Positions 32,444 to 39,595 of a stretch of DNA of 64,000 nucleotides are shown piece after piece. The notes under the pieces are model-generated. The model was given only the letters and a program-made list of their open reading frames with translations. It was not told the DNA's origin and searched no databases. A program made the translations under genes and the position numbers. Source of the DNA: Euzebya pacifica (lineage in GTDB: Bacteria > Actinomycetota > Nitriliruptoria > Euzebyales > Euzebyaceae). Within the stretch, counting starts at the first letter, position 1; the number at the start of each line of letters is the position of its first letter. Where the stretch lies: the NCBI RefSeq assembly GCF_003344865.1, contig NZ_CP031165.1, positions 496,001-560,000 on the forward strand, in the 5' to 3' direction.

Positions 32444-34798
32444 TCACTGCAGGACGGACCCCGTCAGCGAGACGCCGCCGCCGTTGCCGCTGAGATCGCG
32501 GACGTCGATCCGGTAGGCCCCGGTCTGGGCGGCCGTGAACACGTTCCTCGAGTCGAGGAAGAACCCGTTGTCGTCGTCGTTGCTGACGTTGGTGCCTCCC
32601 GGGTCGAAGATGTCCACGATGGTGTCGACGGTGTTCTGGTCGTCCGCCGTCGTGTCGAGCACGAGGACCTCGCCGACGCGAAGCTCGATGGTCCGGCTCG
32701 TCGTGGCCCCACCCGAGAGGGTGAAGAAGTCGCTGATGACGTTGAACGCGCCGGGACGGTGCCGGACGAGCATCTCGATGAAGGCCGGGCCGGTGTTGGG
32801 CGTCAGGTTGCCGAACTCGACCGTGTGCAGGCCATCGGTGACCAGGATCAGCTCCAGCAGGGAGTTGGGGAAGCCCTGCCCGTCGTCATCGAACCCGATC
32901 GAGTTGGCCCCCGGGTCGAGGAGCCCGATCGTGGGGTCGGTGGTGCCGCCCTGGTCGGTCGAGAGGAAGGTCACGCCCTCGCTGGGCAGCAGGTCGACGG
33001 TGTCGCCGATCGGCCCGTTGGCGTTCGGGTTGAGCTGCAGCACGCGTGAGGAGAAGGCCGCCGGCAGCGGCGGATAGACGTGGACGACGACCTGCACGCA
33101 ACCACCCGCTTGGGTGAGGTCCCCGACGGAGACCCGGTGGTTTCCGTCGTCGAAGATCGGTGAGGAGACCAGCGACTCGAGCTCGAACCCGCTGTCGTCA
33201 TCGCTCGCAAGCGGCCCGTTGAACGGATCGAAGATATCCACAACCGGGTCGACGGTGGACAGGTTGAGCACGTTGACCCGTAGCCGTTCGCCACGTGACG
33301 CGGGGAAGGTGAGGTCCTGCGTCGCGTTCGGTGCGATGGTCCTGACCTCGTTGGCCAGCTCGATCGCGCTAGGTCCGGGTTCGGACGTCACGCTCAGCTC
33401 GACGTCATTCGCCTGGCCGTTGAAGTCGGTCGTCTCGATCAGGTAGATGCCGCTCAACCTGATCTGCAGGCTGATCTGGGCGTTCACGTTGCCGGGTGCG
33501 ATGTCGTCGTTGGTCGCGATGACGTTGCCGTTGGGATCCTCCAGCAGCAGGAACGGATCCTGGCCGTTGGTCGTGGTCGCGGTGATGGTCACGACGTCAC
33601 CGGCATGCAGGGTCAGCGTGCGGTTGACCGCGTTGGGGCCCGCCGGCACGGTGAAGGTCTCCAGGAAGATCGTGGCGGGCACAGGGGTGAACGCGGTGCA
33701 GGATGTGGGCGGCGGCGTACCAGCGCAGTTGGCCTGCGTGCGAGCGGCATCAGCGGTCGTCGACGGGATCGCCGCGGCAGGGCCGAAGCTGATGATCTCG
33801 CCGGGGGCGGTGTCACAGAGGTAGCTGCCGACGGGTGCGCCGACACCGGTGGTGTTGACGTAGACGACGGGCAGGTTCTCACGAGCACCGACCGCGCCGG
33901 CGGTCAGGGAGTAGGTCCAGCCGTCGTCGTTGAAGCCGTTGACCAGCCCGACCTGTGTGGGTGTGGGACTGGTGAACTGGCGGGCGATGACCGCAGAGGT
34001 GTCGTCACGTGTGGCACCCGCAAGCCGGGTGACGGTCATCCCCAGCGTGTTCAGCCGGTTCTCCACGTCCTGTGACAGGGCGGCCGTCCCACCGAGCAGC
34101 ACCACGTTGGTGATCTGGAAGTCACGGATGAACTGCTCGATGGCGGGATGCAGCGTCGCGACCGGGTTCACGAGGATGGGCACGCCCCTGCGAGCGGCCA
34201 GTCCACCGGCGGCGGCAGAGTCTGCGGGGTTGTTGTCACGGGCCAGGAAGATGGTGCGAGGGCTGGTCAGCGTTGCGGTGAACAGCGTGGCGATCGCGAC
34301 GGAGGTCTCCACGCGGCCGGCACCGGCCAGGCGGGTGGTGCAGTAGCCGAGTCCACGGATGGAGTTCTCGACCTGCTGCGAGATGGCTGCGGTCCCGCCC
34401 AGCAGGATCACCTGGCCGCGGTCGGTTGCGCCGGCGCAGGGTCGAGGTGCCGGCAGCACCCGGGTGATCTCTGCCTGGACACGGGGATCGAGGGTGGCGG
34501 TCGGGTTCAGCAGGAGCGGACCGAGGCCGAGGACACCCGCCAGGGAGGACCCACCGAGGTTGTCGGCGAACACGTCGGAGCGGCCGATGATGATGCTGCT
34601 CACGCGGCTGTCGTTTGCGGTGAAGTACTCCGTGGAGATGGCGATCGATGCCTGGACCGGATCGGTCGTGTCGGCCACGCGCCGGTCGGGTGGGGTCTGG
34701 GCGTTCGTCGACGCCGGAACGATGGCCAGCAGCGCTGCCACCATGGTGAGCATCGCGAGCAGGCTTGTCGCTCGTGGCCTTCGGGTTTGGTTGACCAT
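32444..34798 (-). CDS. CWB2 protein with four pre-peptidase-C-like (PPC) beta modules
   Basis: 784 residues; GGAGGGT lies 5 nt before ATG 34798. Signal peptide: basic start (MVNQTRRPRATS), then LLAMLTMVAALLAIVPASTNA. Three CWB2 repeats occupy ~45-360 (GRSDVFADNL, ILLGGTAAIS, VLLGGTAALS). The remaining ~420 residues hold at least four beta modules, each with a DPxxxIFDP...DDD pattern (DPFLLLEDPNGN, DPVVDIFDPFNGPLASDDD, DPTIGLLDPG, DTIVDIFDPGG). They are similar to PPC or bacterial surface Ca/sugar-binding modules. It is exported and wall-bound by inference. It is placed opposite in direction between the HerA-like gene and sbcD. CWB2 is N-terminal here, the reverse of most others. Confidence 0.85.
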   Translation of the reverse strand: MVNQTRRPRATSLLAMLTMVAALLAIVPASTNAQTPPDRRVADTTDPVQASIAISTEYFTANDSRVSSIIIGRSDVFADNLGGSSLAGVLGLGPLLLNPTATLDPRVQAEITRVLPAPRPCAGATDRGQVILLGGTAAISQQVENSIRGLGYCTTRLAGAGRVETSVAIATLFTATLTSPRTIFLARDNNPADSAAAGGLAARRGVPILVNPVATLHPAIEQFIRDFQITNVVLLGGTAALSQDVENRLNTLGMTVTRLAGATRDDTSAVIARQFTSPTPTQVGLVNGFNDDGWTYSLTAGAVGARENLPVVYVNTTGVGAPVGSYLCDTAPGEIISFGPAAAIPSTTADAARTQANCAGTPPPTSCTAFTPVPATIFLETFTVPAGPNAVNRTLTLHAGDVVTITATTTNGQDPFLLLEDPNGNVIATNDDIAPGNVNAQISLQIRLSGIYLIETTDFNGQANDVELSVTSEPGPSAIELANEVRTIAPNATQDLTFPASRGERLRVNVLNLSTVDPVVDIFDPFNGPLASDDDSGFELESLVSSPIFDDGNHRVSVGDLTQAGGCVQVVVHVYPPLPAAFSSRVLQLNPNANGPIGDTVDLLPSEGVTFLSTDQGGTTDPTIGLLDPGANSIGFDDDGQGFPNSLLELILVTDGLHTVEFGNLTPNTGPAFIEMLVRHRPGAFNVISDFFTLSGGATTSRTIELRVGEVLVLDTTADDQNTVDTIVDIFDPGGTNVSNDDDNGFFLDSRNVFTAAQTGAYRIDVRDLSGNGGGVSLTGSVLQ

Positions 34799-34877
34799 GT
34801 CTGACCCTCCGTAAGTCGCCCACCGTTCCCGCCCAGGAGTTGCCGGTTCATCGGCCGCGGGGTGAACGCCATTCGGA

Positions 34878-34894
34878 CCGTACAGGCCGTACAG
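34878..34894. promoter_or_regulatory. Direct repeat CCGTACAG x2 in a divergent promoter region
   Basis: CCGTACAG occurs at 34878-34885 and 34887-34894 (9-bp period), about 80 bp before the CWB2 start at 34798. It lies in the 211-bp gap that also holds the sbcD promoter. It could be a regulator half-site pair. Confidence 0.35.
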
Positions 34895-34980
34895 ATTTGA
34901 TGAACGGGATTCAGTAAGATTGTGAGTCCGGTTCGGTTCGTGCTCGACTCGGGCGGCTGGTGCCGGACGGTCAGCGGCGA

Positions 34981-35002
34981 TGTCACACCCGCGCCCTACC
35001 GT
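34981..35002 (+). promoter_or_regulatory. Promoter of sbcD operon, PafBC/RecA-NDp-like
   Basis: TGTCACAC (34981-34988), 8 nt, then TACCGT (34997-35002), with the ATG 7 nt later. The 10-mer GATGTCACAC and its distance to the -10 are identical to the HerA-like gene's promoter at 30622. Confidence 0.6.
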
Positions 35003-35009
35003 GTGGGCC

Positions 35010-36185
35010 ATGAAGATCCTCCACACCGCCGACTGGCACGTGGGCCGCACCATCCGTGGGCGGTCGCGCGCGGACGAGCACCGTGCGGTCCTCGCCGAGA
35101 TCGTGGAGGTCGCCACGCGGCGACAGGTCGACCTGGTCATCGTGGCGGGGGACCAGTTCGACGTGCAGGCGCCCTCGCCCGAGGCCGAGCAGATCGTGTG
35201 GAAGGCCATGCAGGACCTGGCTGCCGTCGCGCCGGTCGTGGCGATCGCGGGCAACCACGACAACCCTCGCCGACTCGAGGCGGTCCGCCAGCTGCTGGCC
35301 GCCAACGCCATCCATGCCGTCGGGTCGATGCGTCGTCCCGACGACGGGGGCGTCGTTCGCGTCGAGGCCGCCGACGGCACCCCCGTGAACGTCGCCATGC
35401 TGCCCTTCCTGCACCATCGTGCGGCCGTGCGTGCCGCCGACCTGCTGGACAGCGACAAGGCCGACGGCGAGTACGGCGCGCAGTACGCCGGCTTGTACGC
35501 CCGCTTCACCGAGGGCCTGTGCCGGGACATGGACCCTGCCGAGCTGAACGTCCTCGTCGGACACGTCACCGCCTTCGGGGGGCTGCGGGGCGGTGGCGAG
35601 CGCGAAGCACACACCATCGAGCGCTACTGCGTCGACCCCCGCGCCTTCCCCCAGGTGCTGGACTACGTCGCCCTCGGCCACCTGCACGTCGCGCAGCAGG
35701 TCGGATCGGCCCCACCCGTCCGCTACGCCGGCGCTCCGCTCATGATGGACTTCGGCGAGTCCGACAAGCCCTGCTCGGCCACGATCGCCGAGCTCGAGCT
35801 GGGCAAGCCGGTGCGCACCGAGGAGGTCCCGCTGGTCACCGGCCGGCCGCTGCGCACCCTGCGGGGGACGCTGGAGGAGGTCATGTCGGTCGACGTCCCC
35901 GACGACGACCCGTGGCTGCGGGTCCTGCTGACCGGTGCGGTGCCGGCCGGCGTGGCCGACACCGTCCGCGATCGGCTCGGCGAGCACGTGGTCGACGTGC
36001 GCCTGGACACCCGCACCGACGACCTGCAGGTCGACGCCACCGAACGGATCGGCCGCCCCCCGCAGGAGCTGTTCGCCGCGTTCCTCGAGGAACGCCAGAT
36101 CGAGGACAAGCGGATTCCCGAGCTGTTCGCCGAGCTGCTCGAGGACGAGCTCGGCCTCGAGGAGGGCAGCCATGCAGCCGCGTGA
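35010..36185 (+). CDS. sbcD: SbcD/Mre11-type DNA exonuclease subunit
   Basis: 391 residues. The metallophosphoesterase motifs are all present: TADWH (D8, H10), AGDQFD (D48), GNHDN (N82, H83, D84), VGHVTAFGG and ALGHLHVAQQ, the two-metal (Mn) nuclease site of Mre11/SbcD. The capping domain extends to ~380. With SbcC it forms the nuclease that opens DNA hairpins and trims double-strand-break ends. The start follows a leaderless -10; the upstream in-frame ATG at 34980 falls within the conserved promoter motif and is rejected. It overlaps sbcC by 14 bases, so subunit synthesis is coupled. Confidence 0.95.
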   Translation: MKILHTADWHVGRTIRGRSRADEHRAVLAEIVEVATRRQVDLVIVAGDQFDVQAPSPEAEQIVWKAMQDLAAVAPVVAIAGNHDNPRRLEAVRQLLAANAIHAVGSMRRPDDGGVVRVEAADGTPVNVAMLPFLHHRAAVRAADLLDSDKADGEYGAQYAGLYARFTEGLCRDMDPAELNVLVGHVTAFGGLRGGGEREAHTIERYCVDPRAFPQVLDYVALGHLHVAQQVGSAPPVRYAGAPLMMDFGESDKPCSATIAELELGKPVRTEEVPLVTGRPLRTLRGTLEEVMSVDVPDDDPWLRVLLTGAVPAGVADTVRDRLGEHVVDVRLDTRTDDLQVDATERIGRPPQELFAAFLEERQIEDKRIPELFAELLEDELGLEEGSHAAA

Positions 36186-38586
36186 GCTGATCATCGAGGG
36201 GCTGACCGCCTTCCGCGAGCGGGTGGCCCTCCGCTTCGACGACGTGTCGTTGTTCGCGCTCGTCGGCCCCACCGGTGCCGGCAAGTCCTCGGTCATCGAC
36301 GCCATGACCCTGGCGTTGTACGGGCGGATCCCACGGTTGCACGCCAACGAGATCGCGCCGGCCATCTCCACCAACGCCAACGAGTGCACCGTCGGGCTGA
36401 CCTTCACCGTCCGCGGACGGCCCTACCGCGCGGTCCGTACCGTCCGCCGCACCAAGACCGGCGCCAGCACGCTCGAGGCGGCGCTGGAGCAGCTCAACGA
36501 CGACGGCGCGGTCGTCGCCGTCCTGGCCGGCACTGCCGATGACGTCACCGTCGAGGTCGAGCGGCTCGTCGGGCTGACCTTCAACGAGTTCACCCGGGCC
36601 GTCGTCCTGCCCCAGGGCGAGTTCGCCCGCGTGCTGCGTGCCCAGCCGGCCGAGCGACAGGCCCTCCTGTCGAGGCTGCTCGGCGTCGGCATCTACGACC
36701 GCGTCAAGCAACGGGCGGGCTCGCATGCCCGCAGCGCACAGGAACGCGCAGAGCAGACGAGCCACCAGCTGGCCCAGCTCGGACAGGTCGACGCCGAACG
36801 TGTTGCCGCCCTGACCTCGCAGGTGCAGGCGCTCGACACGCTCGTGGCGGACCTCGCGGCGGACACCGAGACGCTGCAGGACATCCGCGACCGGTTCCGT
36901 GACGCCGCCGAGGTCGCCAAGCGGGCCACCGACCGCGTCGCCCGGCTGACCGTCATCGGCGAACCTCCCGAGGCCGTCCGCGAGCACGGTGAACGGCTGT
37001 CCATCGCCGACCTCGCCGTGGAGAAGGCGACCGCGGCCGTCACCGCCGCCGAGGCCGACCTGGCCAAGGCCGAGTCCGACCTGCCGTCGGCCTCGGAGAC
37101 CGAGCAGCTGTCCACCATCGTGGCCCTGCACCAGCGCACCCCCGAACGCACCGCCGCGGTCGAGTCGGCCACCTCCACCCTGACCGAGGCCCGGGCCGAG
37201 CTGGCCCGCGTCGACACGGCGCTGGGCCGCGCCCGCACCGAGGTCGAGGCCGCCTCCGCCGCACAGCGTGCAGCCCACCGGGACCATGCGGCCGTCCAGG
37301 CGGTCGACGGGCTGGCGCCCGGGGACGACTGCCCGGTCTGCGCCTCCACGCTGGCCGACGACGCCCCGGCCTTCGCCGGTGACGCGGCTGCCGGGCAGGA
37401 CGTCCTGCAGGCCGCCGCCACCCGCATGACCGAGGCCAACCGTGCGGTCGGCACGCTCGAGGGCCAGCACGCGCGGGCCGCCAAGGACATCGCCGCGGCC
37501 GAGACGGCGCTGAAGGCTGCGGAGGACCAGCTCACCGCCCACCGCGCCCAGCTGGACGGCAAGCCCACCGAGGCGGAGGCACGTGAACGGATCGAGGCGG
37601 CGAGGAAGGTCGAGCAGCAGCTCGCCGGCCTGCGTCGCGAGGTCGCGCAGGCCCGGACCGACCTCGAACGGGCAACCCGTGACCGGACCAAGCTGACCGA
37701 CCAGGGCAAGGGGTTGTCCGGCACGCTGGACCGTCTGCGGCTGTCGGTGGCCGAGCTGGACCCTCCGGCCCTGGACGGCGACGTGGTGGCCGACTGGACG
37801 GCCCTGCACGAGTGGGCCGTCGCCGAGCTGCCGGCCCGCCGGGACGAGGCGGCCGAGGCCGAACGGGCCGTCGGCGCGGCCAAGGTCGAGGGATCGGCAC
37901 TGCGTGCCCGCATGGAGCATGCGTGCCGCGACGCCGGCATACCCGACGGGACCGGCGACCCGCGCGACCGGGCGGTCCAGCGCCGTGCCGACCTGGCCGC
38001 CGAACGCGACCGGCTGACCACCATGCTCGAGCTGGCCGACAACCTGCGCGCCGACGAGGCCGACGCCCGCGAACAGGCCACCGTCGGGGGCGAGCTCGCC
38101 CGGCTGCTGCGCACCGACCAGTTCCAGCGCTGGCTGCTCGACGAGGCAACCCGCGCGCTCGTCGCCGGGGCCTCGACCCAGCTGCGGGCGCTGTCCAGCG
38201 GCCGCTACGAGCTCGTGCTCGACGGCAAGAACGGGTCGATCGCCGTCGCCGACCTGGCCAGCGCCGGATCCCCCCGCAGCGTCCGCACCCTGTCGGGCGG
38301 CGAGACGTTCCTCGCCTCGCTCGCGCTGGCGCTGTCCCTCGCCGAGCAGATCGCCGTGTCCGCCAGCGGCCAGGTCGCCCTGGAGTCGTTGTTCATCGAC
38401 GAGGGGTTCGGTGCGCTCGACCCCGAGACGCTGGACATCGCCGCGGGTGCCATCGAACAGCTCGGTGCGGGTGACCGGACCGTCGGGGTCGTCACCCACG
38501 TCGCGGAGATGGCCGAGCGCCTGCCCACCCGGTTCGTGGTCCATCGGACCGCCAGCGGCAGCCGCGTCGAACGGGTGGACCTCTGA
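36172..38586 (+). CDS. sbcC: SbcC/Rad50-type SMC-like ATPase subunit
   Basis: 804 residues. Walker A GPTGAGKSSVIDAM near residue 34; then LPQGEFARVLRA, typical of SbcC. Long alanine/glutamate-rich coiled coils follow (~180-380 and ~395-620), separated by the zinc-hook CPVC near residue 388. The C-terminal ATPase half has LSGGETFLASLALALSLAEQ (signature) and SLFIDEGFGALDPETL (Walker B/D-loop). It is shorter than E. coli SbcC (~1050), mainly in the coils, as is common in Actinobacteria. It tethers DNA ends and gates SbcD. The ATG lies inside the sbcD coding end; the NurA-family gene starts one base after its stop. Confidence 0.95.
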   Translation: MQPRELIIEGLTAFRERVALRFDDVSLFALVGPTGAGKSSVIDAMTLALYGRIPRLHANEIAPAISTNANECTVGLTFTVRGRPYRAVRTVRRTKTGASTLEAALEQLNDDGAVVAVLAGTADDVTVEVERLVGLTFNEFTRAVVLPQGEFARVLRAQPAERQALLSRLLGVGIYDRVKQRAGSHARSAQERAEQTSHQLAQLGQVDAERVAALTSQVQALDTLVADLAADTETLQDIRDRFRDAAEVAKRATDRVARLTVIGEPPEAVREHGERLSIADLAVEKATAAVTAAEADLAKAESDLPSASETEQLSTIVALHQRTPERTAAVESATSTLTEARAELARVDTALGRARTEVEAASAAQRAAHRDHAAVQAVDGLAPGDDCPVCASTLADDAPAFAGDAAAGQDVLQAAATRMTEANRAVGTLEGQHARAAKDIAAAETALKAAEDQLTAHRAQLDGKPTEAEARERIEAARKVEQQLAGLRREVAQARTDLERATRDRTKLTDQGKGLSGTLDRLRLSVAELDPPALDGDVVADWTALHEWAVAELPARRDEAAEAERAVGAAKVEGSALRARMEHACRDAGIPDGTGDPRDRAVQRRADLAAERDRLTTMLELADNLRADEADAREQATVGGELARLLRTDQFQRWLLDEATRALVAGASTQLRALSSGRYELVLDGKNGSIAVADLASAGSPRSVRTLSGGETFLASLALALSLAEQIAVSASGQVALESLFIDEGFGALDPETLDIAAGAIEQLGAGDRTVGVVTHVAEMAERLPTRFVVHRTASGSRVERVDL

Positions 38587-38587
38587 C

Positions 38588-39595
38588 ATGCGCTTCAGGC
38601 TGGACAGCTGGCAGTCGGACTACGCCTTCCCCTACGAGCCCGAACCGGTGGAGGTCGACGCCGTCGACGCGGTCGACGTCGAGGTCGAGGCGCCCGCCCA
38701 CGACTGGGCCCCGATCACCCCGCCCGCCGACACGTCTCCGTTCGCCACGGTCCGGTTCATCGACGGGGTCCAGGCCAGCGACGCCGTCATCTGGATCAAC
38801 GACCCCGATCGGGACCGCCCCCTCCCCGGACTCGTCGCCTCCTGGGCCGCCGGCGTGGTCAGCTGCAGCGCCGATGGTGCCGCCCTCGACCGGGTGGTCG
38901 TCGAACGCGGCGTCTTCTCCGACGCCCGCAGCCTCGGCCCCATCATCGCCGGCAACCTGACCTGGCGACCGCAGGCACCGGAGACCCCGGTGGAGGAGGG
39001 GGACGCGTCCGACGCCATCCGCGACCCCGATCCGATGGCGCTGCGCGAACGGCTCGGCCTCGCCCGCCGACGCCTGGAGGACCGCATCGGCATCCTGCCC
39101 GCCCCGGACGGCCAGGACGTGCTCACCGTCTACGACGGCCTGCTGCACGCCCGCTCGCGGCCGCTGGCCGCCGTGGGCCTGGCCAAGCGCGCGCACCGGA
39201 TCTACCTGCCCGAGTCGTTGCAGGGCATCCAGCGGCAGCTGACGCGGGGTGAACGGACGCCGTTGTTCACCACCGATGCGCAACGGCGACGGCTGTCGTT
39301 CTACCTGGCCCTGTCCGACCCGCTGCCACCAGCGGTCGCTGACCCCGGCTCCTGCGTGGCCCGCATCGAGCTGTCCGTGGCCCCCGACACCACCATCGGC
39401 GACGTCAGCGCCTTCGCCGACCGTGTCGCCGCCACCCTGCCGCCGTTCGCCTCCGAACCCCACGTCGACCCTCGCGCCCCCCAGAACCTGATGCCGATCC
39501 GCAGCCTCGAACGCGAGCTGCGGCGCCTGCTCGGCCGGCCCTCCGTGGTCCGCCCGTTGCTCGCGTCGCAGGCTGCGGAGAGCAACCCGTCGTGA
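38588..39595 (+). CDS. NurA-family nuclease (HerA partner)
   Basis: 335 residues. The NurA signature is readable: a first acidic motif VRFIDGVQASDAV near residue 58, a second TVYDGLLHARSR near 182, and a C-terminal block DPRAPQNLMPIRSLERELRRLLG near 300 (the family's HxDPRxPQNLxPIxxLE pattern). In archaea NurA is a 5'-3' nuclease driven by HerA. The N-terminal ~45 residues, rich in Asp/Glu/Val, are probably flexible. Gene order sbcD-sbcC-nurA matches the archaeal Mre11-Rad50-NurA arrangement. It overlaps the following helicase gene by four bases (GTGA). Confidence is high for the family, lower for exact polarity or substrate. Confidence 0.82.
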   Translation: MRFRLDSWQSDYAFPYEPEPVEVDAVDAVDVEVEAPAHDWAPITPPADTSPFATVRFIDGVQASDAVIWINDPDRDRPLPGLVASWAAGVVSCSADGAALDRVVVERGVFSDARSLGPIIAGNLTWRPQAPETPVEEGDASDAIRDPDPMALRERLGLARRRLEDRIGILPAPDGQDVLTVYDGLLHARSRPLAAVGLAKRAHRIYLPESLQGIQRQLTRGERTPLFTTDAQRRRLSFYLALSDPLPPAVADPGSCVARIELSVAPDTTIGDVSAFADRVAATLPPFASEPHVDPRAPQNLMPIRSLERELRRLLGRPSVVRPLLASQAAESNPS

